Part shown: positions 44,986 to 55,399 of the stretch, piece by piece
How positions within the stretch are numbered: the first letter of the stretch is position 1
Layout of the letters: every line of letters starts with the position of its first letter
NCBI GenBank assembly: GCA_021018995.1
Contig: CM037589.1
Span: 60,462,101-60,526,100 of the forward strand
Reading direction: 5' to 3'
Source: Chloranthus sessilifolius
Taxonomy: Eukaryota > Streptophyta > Magnoliopsida > Chloranthales > Chloranthaceae
Length of the DNA stretch: 64,000 nucleotides
Made by a program: the position numbers and the translations under genes
The notes under the pieces: model-generated
Seen by the model: the letters and a program-made list of their open reading frames with translations, nothing else
Databases searched by the model: none
What the model was told of the DNA's origin: nothing

Positions 44986-46754
44986 AAGGAAGACGATGAA
45001 GTGGAAAGACTCCCGTATTTTTGGTTGCAGGACTGGTAGCCTCCCTTTTAGCTACCTGGGTCTCCCTATAGGTCCTAGCTGCCCAAGAAAAAACTTGTGG
45101 ATTCTTATTATTGAAAGGGCGAAAAGAAATTTAGAAAGCTGGAAAGGAAAGATGCTCTCTGTTGCCGGTAAAATTACCCTTATTAAATCTACTCTGTCGA
45201 CGCTCCCGATTTACTTTATGTCCCTATTTCAATGACAAGCTTGGATTATTCAAAAGCTGGAAAGAATACAACGTGACTTCCTTTGGGCCGGAGTTGATGA
45301 CAAAGCAAAGATTCACGCCGTCGATTGGCGGCACCTACGCAAAAGTAAAGAGGATGGCGGAGCTGGCATTCTCAGCCTTAGGCCTTTTAACGAGGCTCTT
45401 CTAGTTAAATGATTCTGGCGGATAGAGACTGAAAAGAATTCCTTGTGGAGAAGAGTCTTCCTAGATATATATGGCTCAGGTGGCAGTCTATGGAATGTTG
45501 ATGAGGACACTAGTCATGGCTTGGAGTTTTGGAAATTTGTGCGTAAGTTTCAAGATTCGTTCAGATCATGCAATAAGATCAGCATTGGTAACAGACGCAA
45601 CACTTCCTTTTGGCACAATTCTTGGATTTGCAATTGTCCGCTTAAGCTCATCTTCCCTAACATATACCATTTAGCCTCCAATCAATCGGCAACAGTCCTC
45701 GAAGCAGCAGAAATAATGGAGAGGAGGCGGATCCAATGGAATCTCATTCTCTCTAGAAGGCTTTACGATGGCGAGATTTCTCAGGTCTCCAAACTTCTTT
45801 CAATCCTCAACTCGTTCTCCGCGTTTATGCCCCTTTCTTCCGATTACCCTTTGTGGGTTGACCATCCATCTGATGGTTTCAAGGTGAACGCCCTACATCG
45901 GAAATTAGCTGGAGCAGTGACCCCAAACCTTCTGTGGTTGTGGATTCGACAAGCTAAAGCCCCTTTCAGAGTTATAGTTTTCACTTGACAAGTCGCGATC
46001 GATAAAATTCTCACAGTGGACAATTTAAAGGCTAGGGGCTTTTCCTTGGCTAATCGTTGCGTGTTATGAAGAAAGAGGAGTTTGTTGATCATCTATTGAT
46101 CCATTGCTCTTTCACTGTCTTTATTTGGAGTTTCGTCTTGCGTGTTGGTTCAACATTGGTTGAGTCATGTCCGAAAGTTGTGGTGTTTTAATCGGCTCTT
46201 GGAAATTGGGTATAGGAGGTTCCAGACGAAAGGAAACTTGGGGTCGTACTCTCTTAACACTCTTCTGAGTGGTGTGGGAAAAAAAAAACAAAAGAATTCT
46301 CGAAGGAAAAGAAATTGATAGCAGAAGGTTGGCCGATAAGGTGCAGATTAAAATCTTACAATGGGCGTAAGCTAAGAAGGTGCTAGCTCCGTATTCGATT
46401 CAAGATTGTGTCCAGAATATAGAGGAGGTGGACTCTAGCAGAGTTCTTTTGTTACAAGAGTAGTTGTTGGGTTTCTAGATCGGTAGTAGGTTTTTCGCGG
46501 TTGCATAGTGTTGGTATTTCTGTTTTTCTTTTAGTCCCATGTTGCCTTTGCAGGCTTCCTGTTGAGTCTCTTGCTCAACGGTTACCCTGACTTTTGGTGG
46601 TTCTTTTCGAGTTTGGTGTCCTTAGCTTAGGGGGTGATGGCATTGCCGAAGTCCCCTTTAAGGATGTCGCTTTTGTACTTTCCTTTTGGTTTTTTAATGA
46701 TAGGGTGAGGTCCCTTAATCCTCAAATTCTTTATCAAAAAAAAAAAAAAAAAAT
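44985..46754 (+). pseudogene. 5'-truncated L1-type LINE with poly-A tail
   Basis: Starts in the RT palm/thumb (SLPFSYLGLPIGPSCPRKNL, then GKMLSVAGKITLIKSTLSTL with LPIYFMSLF), continues with RIQRDFLWAG, DWRHLRKSKEDGGAGILSLR, a long open part at 45443-45988 (NTSFWHNSWIC, PLWVDHPSDGFKVNAL) and a zf-RVT trace near 46.08 kb. It ends in a 3'UTR and an A-tail of about 18 (46737-46754). About 1.77 kb. The endonuclease and the RT active site are missing, as expected from 5' truncation during target-primed copying. There are stops at 45233 and 45986 and a few frame shifts. No clear target duplication; TCGGCCT / TCGACCT at the two ends is suggestive only. Confidence 0.8.
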
Positions 46755-46949
46755 CGACCTAAGAGGTCGGGTTTTTAAATCTAAACCCGAGTTGTAACAC
46801 TTGGGTCTGCAAAACCTATCAGGTTGACCTGACCCGTTTGCACCCCTATATGGTTAGCAGGAAAGTAAATCAAAACATCGCTTAGAGGACATCTCTGTAT
46901 CCCTCACATTACTTTTCATCATTTCTCTCTCCCCATGAATCTTCAATCT

Positions 46950-47330
46950 CTCTGTCTATGGGCAGAAGCATTTATAATAGTTGCACCTGTCAACTTTAAT
47001 CTTTCTCCTGCTGCAAACTTAGTGTTGTATTGGACTGAAAGGGAAAAACCATAAACAATCATAATTGAGAAAACTTTTAGAAATTAATTGGTAAATTAAA
47101 TAAGAAAGTGTAGGTGATGGAGGAAGAGGGACTGTGTCCACATCGAGTGCTAATAAGTCGCCACGAAACCCAAACAGGCAAATGGCGGCTGCAGCAGCGA
47201 ACGCTGCTGCGTATGCCTATTGGGTCTTGGAGGATCTGATTATCGCCATGACCAATCTCTACTCTGTAAAGGAAAGCTTTCCTAGTAAAACTTCAAATAT
47301 ACCCGAAAAAGAATACACACATCTCAACCA
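46950..47330 (+). pseudogene. Duplicated low-copy segment, copy 2 part B2
   Basis: Aligns with 42100-42370: TTAATTGGTAAATTAAATAA versus TTAATTAGTAACTAAATAAA, then GTGTAGGTGATGGAGG and ACGCTGCTGCGTATGCCTAT versus ACGCTGTGTACGCCTATT. It reads QMAAAAANAAAYAYWVLEDL and on in one frame. It abuts the 3' end of the minus-strand coiled-coil gene in convergent orientation. Whether it is still part of a live gene is unclear. Confidence 0.4.
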
Positions 47331-47333
47331 AGT

Positions 47334-48046
47334 CTACAAAATATTAGGTATATGAGATGCCACTCTCAGCTCCAAATCCTTCATCTTTGAGCAGAGCTCT
47401 ATTTTCTGTTCCTTATAGCTTTTCACCAAAAAATCCTTTCCTTCAATGACTTCCTTTAGCTCCCCAACTTCCCTCTTTAGCATTTCAACCCTCTCTACAT
47501 CTCCTCCTCTCCCCTCCCCCACATCAACTCCCTCCGACTCAAATTTTCTTTCCCCGTTACAGTACCCGTTTCTTCCCACTCCAGTGGACCCCACCATGGC
47601 TCCAACGCAGTGATCGGCAATCGCCTTTCTCAGCCATTGGATCTCCCGTTCCAAATCAAACAAGTCTCCGTTTGCGGAATCAAGCTGATCCTGCAAATGA
47701 GTTGAGTGGGCTAGCTGAGAGCTCAGTGAATCCCGAAGGTCAGCGATCTGATCCTGCATCTCGAGGATCATATCGTCCCTTCTCTTCAACTGCTGCCTCA
47801 ATTTGTGTATCACTTCCCTTTTGCTAAAAATGTCGGAGCCGGATTCTGACACGGAGAGAGAGTCGGAGCTGTTTGAGTGGTGGAAAGGTTTTTGGGGGAG
47901 GCTAAGGCGCTCAGGTGAAGTTGCCCATATCGAGTTGTTGGTGGATCCCGGTGCTGGAATTTTCACTAAAGGGAGGATTAGTTCCGGTTCTTTGGACATT
48001 GAGCTGATGGATGGCCGCTTAATTTCACCCATGCCTTCCATAACCC
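47334..48046 (-). other. Exon 3 of the coiled-coil gene
   Basis: Begins after TTCTTGAAACAG and codes residues 107-343 and the stop. A downstream ATG at 48041 could be mistaken for the gene start. Confidence 0.88.
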
Positions 48047-51000
48047 CTGTTTCAAGAAGAATAAAAGTTTCAGACTGGTTTTAAAAGGGATAATGGCTCC
48101 TGACAGACATTTAAAAACCAAAATGGTGTTTAAATGATCTTACACCATTAAATTAGAGCTTTTCATGCCACACCATTGAAGTGTGGTTTTTTATTATGCC
48201 ATGTGGCATACATTTGAGCTCAATCTGAATTGTCCAAGTGGCAATCCATCATTAGAACATGTTTTACCCAAAGAGTCATACCTGTAAGTGGAATGTGCAC
48301 CATCTGATTGGAAAACTTTAATATCATCCATTAAAACTAAGAACAACAGCTAGTATTAGTGGTGTATGATCATTTAAACACCGTCTTGGTGTTTAAATGA
48401 TGGTCAGGAGAGTCGGTCCCATTTTAAAATCACATATGAAGTGTTCTCAGTATTGGTTAGAATAATTTGAATGGTTGATTTTTGGGAAATTTTGCACAGA
48501 TAACATATTTCTACTTTTGTATTGTAACAATGAGGAACAGAGAGACAGAAATATCTACATAAGGGGGGAGATGGCCCGAGCTTGGGTTGAATGTTTTAGT
48601 GATTTCCCATTCGGCCTGACCCAAGCCCAACCCATTTATAAGACGTTTCTCTGGCCCAAGCCAGGCCAATCCCATTGCTAGCCCCATGTTTCTTCGGTAT
48701 CCATGACCATAGAGGCCACCTCTTGGGTATTGGTATCAATGATATGTATCGGGCATTGTCGATACAAGAAGATTTTTTACCTTTTATTTATGAAAAATAT
48801 GAGAAAATACTAAGAAAAGGAGTGACTGAGCACTGTGATGAAATAATGTGTCACTAATCAAGAATTCATTAATGAATGATATACATTTTTTTGATTTTTA
48901 TATTTGTAATGATAGCATACAACATACAATGATATATTACTACAACTCTTTCCTTTTCAAACTTGAATCTTAGTAAAGAATTTGTTATCTAATCAATCTA
49001 AAGATCACTAAATTTATGAACCTAAATGAACAGAAAAAAGCAAATACATCAAACATGTACTAGTTAATATTTGAAACCTTGAGATGTTTTATTTTAAAAA
49101 ATTACAAGTGAAGTTTTAAGATTTTAAAATTAAGGTTATCATACCATTACAAATTCTAATATGGAGGCCCAAGTACCATAAATAGCTTTAATATCAATTA
49201 ACAAAAAAATAAAAAAATTATGTTGACATGTACTAGCCGATAGCTAAGGGATGCTAATACACGTGTAATAGTATCACCTTGGCTAAAAATCTGTATCAGC
49301 TTTGTAAACCATGTTCAGAAGTCATGACCACCAATAATTTTCCCCGTCTTTAGGTCCCAAAGAAGACAATGAGTACAGAAAAAAGGATGGCAGAAATTCT
49401 ATTTTATTTTTTATATAATTTATTTTATATTAATAGGACCCGCAAAGCTGACCCAAAATAGATTGAAAAAGGCGATGTTGATGAGTTCAAATTAACAGGA
49501 TTGAAGAAAGTGAAGCAGAACTTGCTAGATTCACGTCCTCACCAATTGCATCTTCATCTTCGAGTCTTGCGAAAGACAAAGTAGGATAGGTGGTTATTTT
49601 GGTATTCATATTTTTTGTGAGACTATTACAAACATCGAGTAGGAACTCATACTATGAGTGTTAGGAACTAACATACTAGATGGTTCCTTTTCTAAAGATG
49701 GAAGTAAGTGAGCTAGCATCATGTTGATCTTTTCTAAATAGGTGTGATATTTAGTTACGGCAAAGAAAATATTGACCACACTGGCTGTGTCATTTTCCCT
49801 TGAGTAAATGACACGAGGACTACGAGAAGTATGAGAAATGTCAGATCTAAGACTGTAAAACAAGGTATCAAAACTCAGCTGATCCCGATACATATCGGTT
49901 TCGTATAATATGCATATTTCACGTATTAAACGCATTTTTCGCGTATTAAACGTTTAACAAAAAAAAAAACTTTTTAAAACATATAAATATTATCTCTTTT
50001 TTTCCCCCGATTTTTCCGGGTTTTTTTTGTCTTCTGTATATTACAGTTTTTTTACCTACCGATTTTTTCCAGTATTTGGCCTTTTTTCCGACTTTCTCGC
50101 TCACCGTATTAAACCCATACCCGTAGTCTGTGTTCCATCCAATTTTTTCTGAAATTAATGTTTAGATTCTAATGTGGGGGAGGTTTGAGCTCTGATCAAA
50201 GAAGCTTAGAATACTTGGTTCTTTACTTTCCAATGTGCCTTTTGACTCTTTGAATGCAATCAAGTGGGCATACGGAAAGGCTTCCAACCAGTAACAGTTC
50301 ACCGTCCTTGTTAACGAGTTTTTGTCGATTGGTTGGTTCATGCATCTTTCAAACAAGTTCATAGGAAATCCGACAACATGGTGGATAAGTTTTCTAGAGA
50401 AAGGGTGGGGAAAATATCAAAAGAGACTTCGTAGAGGCAGTAGCCTTCAATTTTCAGATCTTCATATGAATGCTAGTGGGGATAAATTGCATATTGTGGG
50501 GACTTCTTCTTGTTTTGTGATTCCTTTCTTACTCCTTACATAGATTCATTATGTATCAAAAACATAATAATATAGATAGAAATGAAATACATAAAAAATA
50601 TTCAATTAAAGAGTGCACAGTAGTTGCAAGCAAGAAAAAAGATAAAATAATAGTCCCATATACATGTCTGGCATGTCTCCGGACCATGTTTGAAAGGTAA
50701 ATTTTAAGGACGGCAGTTAGGTGCCCAACGGGGCATGATGAGCTAGCCCCAATGGTCTACGTGGAGCTCCACATGGCACCCAAAACACTGTTTTTGTGCC
50801 ATATGGAGCAATGTTGTTTTATTTAGATTATCTTTTACAAAACAAATTTCAAAAACTCGCCTCCACCTTGTATTTTTTGAGCCTTGAAATTTACACCATT
50901 AAAATAGTCAAAGTTTGAGTTTTGTCTTAAAACAATTTTTTTTTGAAATTGTTTTTTATAGAATTGAACAACACAATGCATCCAGACTCCACGTGGCACC

Positions 51001-51975
51001 AAAATAGTGTTTTGAGTGCCACGTGGAGCTCCACATAGACCATTGGGCACGCAACCCTTTACCTTTTAAGAAATAACCCTTGTTATATGATTTGTATAGG
51101 AAACTTGATTATTACATAACCAAGCAGTGCACAAAGATGTTGAGGAGCCTTGAGAGAGAAATTTTGCTTGATTCATGTTCTCGTAAAAATCTAGTACAAT
51201 GAATGAGTTACCTGAGAAACAATGGTAACAGCCATCTTTATCCTGTGTAACACCATATGTGTTTGAATGCCATGGACAATCTTCTGACCCCCTTTTCGCA
51301 GTAGATTTTACATTTTCTGAGTTAGAAACAAATTTGAATGTATGCATCATAGTCACAAAGTCAGAACTCGGCAAGGGTCTAAGTCGGGAAAAATCGGTCA
51401 ATCAATTATCAAAGTAAGAAAAAATTGGGGAAATAAAAAAAAAAATTTAATTATAAAAAAATATATATCATAATATATTTCAAGTTAAAATAGTACAAAA
51501 ATAGGCGAAACCTAAAAGTTTTTTATCAACAAATAGTACAAAACCTCAAGGTTTCTTGCCCTTAAGTGAAAAAAAGAAAAAGAAAAAGATCGGACATCAT
51601 AAACATCACCGATTAATCGGCCGAGTCGTGACTTGGCCGATTAATCAGCGATAAAGTCAGGTTGACTGTAAGTCGCCGTTTTTCGATTTTTTGAATGGTT
51701 AAAATTCTAACATACAAGGAGAATACCAATTGATGTATGATTAGATTATCCAATACATTACTTGAATTATCTGAGTGCTTTGTCTCAAGAGCTTGCTTTA
51801 GCTTATATCCAAGCCTAATTGATAGTGTACTTAACAAGGCACCACCTGCAATAAGGACCCAATTTGTCCCGTCTCCACGAATTTGCTTCCGATTTTGAGA
51901 TCTGGGTACGGTCCTATCTGCTTTTGCTTTCATTTTAAGAGTATGATGGATTTTGGAAGGAGCACGTTGAAGCAT
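47334..51975 (-). CDS. Three-exon gene for a plant membrane/coiled-coil protein, 343 aa
   Basis: Exons 51762-51975, 51212-51316 and 47334-48046 join with GT-AG borders and matching phase (214+105+713 nt = 343 codons plus stop). The start is fixed by a stop codon directly before the ATG. Residues 1-36 are basic (PRSQNRKQIRGDG) and 39-57 hydrophobic (WVLIAGGALLSTLSIRLGY), a likely single membrane span or signal anchor. Residues 85-104 hold C-x2-H and C-x-H-C (DGCYHC). Residues 160-181 are Ser-rich (FHHSNSSDSLSVSESGSDIF), and 182-253 and about 288-343 are coiled coil (KREVIHKLRQQLKRRDDMIL), ending SHIPNIL. From memory this architecture matches an uncharacterised land-plant family; I give no symbol. 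Both introns carry MITEs, yet the splice sites are intact. Function unknown; a tethering or scaffold role is only a guess. Confidence 0.88.
48087..48420. mobile_element. Mutator-like MITE in intron 2, beside the 3' splice site
   Basis: TIRs of about 60 bp: left GGGATAATGGCTCCTGACAG, right (inward) GGGACCGACTCTCCTGACCA, both continuing into GGTGTTTAAATGATC. The flanking 9-mers GTTTTAAAA (48078-48086) and ATTTTAAAA (48421-48429) match at 8 of 9, the Mutator-type duplication length. Its left edge is 40 nt from the exon 3 acceptor, so the branch point and pyrimidine tract must lie in that 40 nt or in the MITE. Confidence 0.8.
48421..50689. other. Interior of intron 2, no further gene
   Basis: AT-rich. 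49900-50150 has AT-rich words (TCGCGTATTAAACG repeats). 50160-50545 has short open stretches on both strands without a recognised domain. Confidence 0.5.
50690..51072. mobile_element. Palindromic MITE in intron 2
   Basis: GTGCCCAA...TGGTCTACGTGGAGCTCCAC at the left is mirrored by GTGGAGCTCCACATAGACCA then TTGGGCAC at the right. CACCCAAAACACTGTTTTTGTGCC pairs with GGCACCAAAATAGTGTTTTGAGTGCC (quoted in part). The left arm has a 22-bp insertion. It lies about 140 bp from the exon 2 donor. Confidence 0.65.
51212..51316 (-). other. Exon 2 of the coiled-coil gene
   Basis: 105 nt between the acceptor TTTCTAACTCAG and the donor GTAACTC. It codes the Cys/His segment, residues 72-106. Confidence 0.88.
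51348..51700 (+). mobile_element. Hairpin MITE family, copy B (fills intron 1)
   Basis: Left TIR CATAGTCACAAAGTC at 51348; AAGTCGGGAAAAATCGG; AT-rich middle; stem-loop 51608-51651 with GATTAATCGGCCGAGT paired to ACTTGGCCGATTAATC; then GTCGCCG. The right TIR is lost near 51700. It occupies about 350 of the 445 bases of intron 1. Confidence 0.75.
51762..51975 (-). other. Exon 1 of the coiled-coil gene
   Basis: Codes residues 1-71 and the first base of codon 72. It ends AATTCAA before the donor GTAATG. Confidence 0.82.
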
Positions 51976-52740
51976 TCAAATATGACCTAAAATAAAACAA
52001 AATAGAAATTTGAAAAGTGATGTTTAATCTCCAAATGCATAATTTCATTGTCCTTTCTAGAATATATATGCATTATTTATTTACCTTTTTTTGAGGATTT
52101 AAAATTTATAAAAAGAAGATGACTCGGCATGATATAGCAAATAGTCAAAACACATAAGGAATCAAGTACTAAGGACAACATAAGCAAGAAACTAGAACAA
52201 ATGGGAACCATGGCCTGTCATAAGAGAACAACTAAGCAACTTGAGTGGACCTGGGCCAGCTCCTAGACTTCATTGTACCCAGGCATCCATGCCACCACTA
52301 GCTCTCTAATTCCGAAAGTATGACCTCCAAGGTTATTAAAATCATTTTTCTTTCTACTGGAGACTTTGTATTAATATTTGTTCTATTTAGTAGTTTTTAA
52401 TGGTTTATAAATTGTAATTTTCTCACTACTAATGGATCATACAGGCAGTCAGGCACTTGCATCAGCAGAACAATGGCAGTGGTTTATAATTTTCAATTCT
52501 CATGGTGATCATTTTGTTTTAAGATTCAGTGCATGTTTAGTAGTTTACTTAAAAGCTCATATTCGGTTCTTTAGAGTTTAGAGGGGAATTTAAATGTTTT
52601 AGTTTTAGTCTACATAAAGTTATTATATGGTTCGTCTTTCTTCAATTTTCTGCAAACATGGTTCAAAACACAGCTTTCTTTTGCAACTAGAAGAGGAGTA
52701 GAAAGAACTAAAAGAGACATAATAAGCTCAAAGAAAAAAA
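51976..52740. other. Upstream region of the coiled-coil gene
   Basis: Should hold its promoter and 5'UTR. I see no convincing TATA box or other feature. Confidence 0.4.
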
Positions 52741-52749
52741 AAATTATTG

Positions 52750-53327
52750 TTTTGGCTAATCGGCAAAGAGGTAACTTCATTAAGAAAATAAAACTACATA
52801 TGGATCATGTTGAGCAAGAAACTTGCAAAAAAAGAAAAACAAGCCACAACAATCAACAAAGCAAGAGCTCCAATGTCGCCATCACCCTTGAGGGGAAAAA
52901 AAAATTCCTTGAGAAAGGAAGATCGCCAGGAAAAGGAAAAAAAAAAGACCCAAAACCAATGCAAGGGGAATTAAGCACTGCAGATCAGTTGGTTGGAGAC
53001 ATCTTGGTCAGACCAGTCCCTAACTTTCTAGAAAGATTTGCCCAAAGAAAGTTGCCTTTAATTGAGTCAATAACAACAGTAATCGGTTGACGTTTGTCAT
53101 TGAAAATACAAGCATTTCTCACAGACCAGTACACCAAAAGATAGCCGAGGAAGCAAATTGATGAGGCAATTGATTCTGCTATCCATGCCAGAGTACGAAG
53201 AGTCAAACAAAATGTTGCAATGGTTCGGAAGGCAGCCCATGAGATTAGAGACTCGCTTGAAAAAGGATCCTAGAAGCAAAGGTGCAATGAATCATCATAT
53301 GAACGACCGATTCAACCGTGTTGAGGC
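52750..53327 (-). pseudogene. LINE 3' end, minus strand
   Basis: Minus-strand words HMMIHCTFASRIL (zf-RVT His/Cys part, near 53.3 kb) and VYWSVRNACIFNDKRQPITV with SIKGNFLWANLSRKL (near 53.1 kb) are the typical C-terminus of plant L1 ORF2. The 3' end reaches an oligo-T on the minus strand near 52.74 kb. It is frame-broken. Its upstream side is cut by hairpin MITE copy C at 53328. The plus-strand 112-codon frame 52752-53090 is antisense noise. Confidence 0.65.
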
Positions 53328-53713
53328 CACAGTCACAGAAGTCTTCGACTTTTTAAAAAAATAAAAAAAAGTCGGCAACTTGCAGTCATCCCGACTTTAT
53401 CGCCGATTAATCGGCCAAGTCGGGACTCGACCGATTAATTGGCTATGTTTGGGATGTGGTTTGATTTTTTTCTTCTTCTTTTTTCACTTATAATTAAGGT
53501 TTTGCAGTCATCCCGACTTTAGGTTTTGTACTATTTTGTTCAATACAACCTTTAGATTTTGCCTATTTTGTACTATTTTGTTCATTCAAATCATTATTTT
53601 TAACGTGAAATATATTATGATATACTTTTCATATTTATTTATTTTTTCTATATTCCCCGATTTTTTTGACTTTGACTAATTTTTGTGATTTTTCCCGACT
53701 TAGACGCTTGCCA
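53328..53713 (-). mobile_element. Hairpin MITE family, copy C
   Basis: Inverted relative to copies A and B. Starts CCACAGTCACAGAAGTC, then GTCGGCAACTTGCAGTCATC, stem-loop 53401-53445, and ends GACTTAGACGCTTGCC, where the expected outer TIR is missing. Confidence 0.7.
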
Positions 53714-53719
53714 ATTTAT

Positions 53720-54165
53720 TGTCGACACCCCAGTGGTACTTGGACACGTGGCATGGGTGCCAAGTGTCAAGGTGCAAATAGATGTTTGGCACGCCAATCT
53801 CTAAAAATTCAAATATGGCGGCATGGCCATAAGAAAATAAAATAAATAAATAAAACATATATAGAAAAAAATTGTAGGGATATCTTAGAGAACCAATTTA
53901 GATATATAATGAAAAGATTCATAATATGTGTCGTGAACCTAATAAATATATATTATAATATAAAATCATTTTCAACAACCCAAACCTTTGTTTCAGTAGT
54001 TACTAAACTTTACACATTTTTCTTTTGAAACAAAGTCCATTCTATCGTTGTCAAATTGATGAGCATTTTAATAGTGATATGAGGTTTTTCATATATGTCT
54101 AGAAGTTTCGTGTTGTTTGAGGTGTGTCCAATTGTCAGCACAGGTGCCAAGTGCCACCAAGTGTC
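53720..54165. mobile_element. Possible foldback element abutting copy C
   Basis: GTCGACACCCCAGTGGTACTTGG at 53721 and CACCAAGTGTCGGCAC near 54150 are imperfect inverted copies. The boundary coincides with the truncated end of copy C. Confidence 0.35.
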
Positions 54166-54239
54166 GGCACGGCAAAAATCCCAAAAGTAGAAGTGGTTGA
54201 GGCACGTCACATAGTAGTTGGGAATGTTCATTCCTCTCC

Positions 54240-54317
54240 TTATTAGGTTGTCAACAGTAAGGAGCAACCTCACGGTCGCAAGTTTGAGTCCAGCTTACCG
54301 ATCAAAAAAAAAAAATT
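54240..54317 (+). mobile_element. Short retroposon tail (SINE- or LINE-like)
   Basis: AAGTTTGAGTCC resembles a Pol III B box. The stretch ends TTACCGATC plus an A-tail of 12 (54305-54316), the usual end of plant LINE/SINE copies. No A box is recognised. Confidence 0.35.
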
Positions 54318-54809
54318 GCCCCAAGCAACAGACCAAAAAAAGAGCTGAATTCTAAGCAGAGCCTTTACTTTCTATAACATCATCAACTCCTAGGTGATGA
54401 GGGGTGATGAAGAAGTATAAGGATTTGACCATGAAAAAGCCTTTTCTTTAAGATACCATGCCATTATGGTGAGGCGTCGTTGCGAGAATATCAAAGAATT
54501 CAGCAAGCATGGCATTTTCGAACCATGAAGGTTACTCCTAAAGTTGATAGACTAGGAGGGGATATCGTCTACCAACATAGAGCATTGATTGAAGGTGGCA
54601 AATTTCTCTGAACGAACAAGTAGAGTTTTGGGAGCATAACGACCAGAGGCTAGGAAGAAGTCCAGGTGTTATGCCAGAAGAGGATTACATCACCTCGCCT
54701 AATTTGAATCTTGTTCCTCAATAGAAAAGGGATAAATCCTTACAAACACCTTTCCACCAATTAGAAGCGCGAGAAAGCTTGAATTGGCCAATTTTCCATT
54801 AGTCAAAAT
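54318..54809. other. No gene recognised
   Basis: Intergenic, no coding signature. Confidence 0.5.
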
Positions 54810-55117
54810 CATGGTCACAAAGTCGGGATATGGCAACTTTGAAAGGGATCAATTTGGGAAAATTTACAAACTTAGGTAAAATTCAGGACAAAATAATAAA
54901 AGAATAATAATATAACAAAGTATATCAATATATATGTTTTTAATAAACAAAAGAAGCTATAAAGTGTTCGATGAACAACACACATTTATAATTACATAAT
55001 CCATGTAACCATATAAATGCATATGCATTATTCATCTTAACTAAATTCGATTAAATTCGAGAAATTTTCGTAAAATATAGTAAAAAATCACAAAATTTCC
55101 GATTAATCAGCGACTTC
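54810..55117 (+). mobile_element. Hairpin MITE family, copy D (diverged)
   Basis: Left TIR CATGGTCACAAAGTCGGG, then AT-rich. It ends CCGATTAATCAGCGACTT, half of the family stem. Confidence 0.5.
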
Positions 55118-55254
55118 CCAAATCAGTACAGCAGATCAAAGTAGTAGAGGTAAAACCTACAAACATAGGATAGCTAGTACAATGTCATAAGCATACCAAT
55201 GAAAAGTATATACAAACAAATCAATTCATCTTCAAATATTAAAGTTTGTTAGGC

Positions 55255-55390
55255 AATACCACCCTCCTTGGCAAAGCCATGTGCAATTGAATTGGCATTG
55301 CGACGAATACGGTAGTGCTAAAGCTCAAAACCTTCAAGTCGGTTCATCACTTCCTCAAACAATGTTTAGGGGGCACCAAAAGAAAATCAA
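55255..55390 (-). pseudogene. LINE RNase H scrap, minus strand
   Basis: Minus-strand frame with HYRIRRNANSIAHGFAKEGG, the C-terminal RNase H signature (usual H-x-R-E-x-N-x-x-A-D-x-L-A-K) of plant LINE ORF2. Confidence 0.55.
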
Positions 55391-55399
55391 ATTGTTCAA

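Larger units (their letters stand above)
44442..46848. mobile_element. hAT-like non-autonomous element with a LINE inserted in it
   Basis: Left end TAGAGATGCAAAGCC; right end, read outward, TAGGGGTGCAAACGGGTC. These are diverged forms of the common plant hAT-MITE terminus. The flanks CATGGTAG and TATGGTTA share ATGGT. The body has ACCTGACC/GGTCAGGT words in both orientations. Sequence from 44985 to 46754 is a LINE. Confidence 0.5.

Noticed and set aside
48041-48043. ATG at 48041 as the true start of a 235-aa gene with the MITE in its promoter
   Set aside because: An upstream AG acceptor at 48047, matching phase and two coherent upstream exons make it an internal methionine. The MITE is therefore intronic.
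47803-48084. Plus-strand 93-codon frame
   Set aside because: Antisense to exon 3 of the coiled-coil gene, with no domain.
52752-53090. Lysine-rich 112-codon plus-strand frame
   Set aside because: Antisense to a LINE ORF2 C-terminus. The lysine richness comes from A-rich LINE tail sequence.
54240-54317. A tRNA gene
   Set aside because: Only a B-box-like word and an A-tail are visible. No cloverleaf or A box, so at most a retroposon tail.
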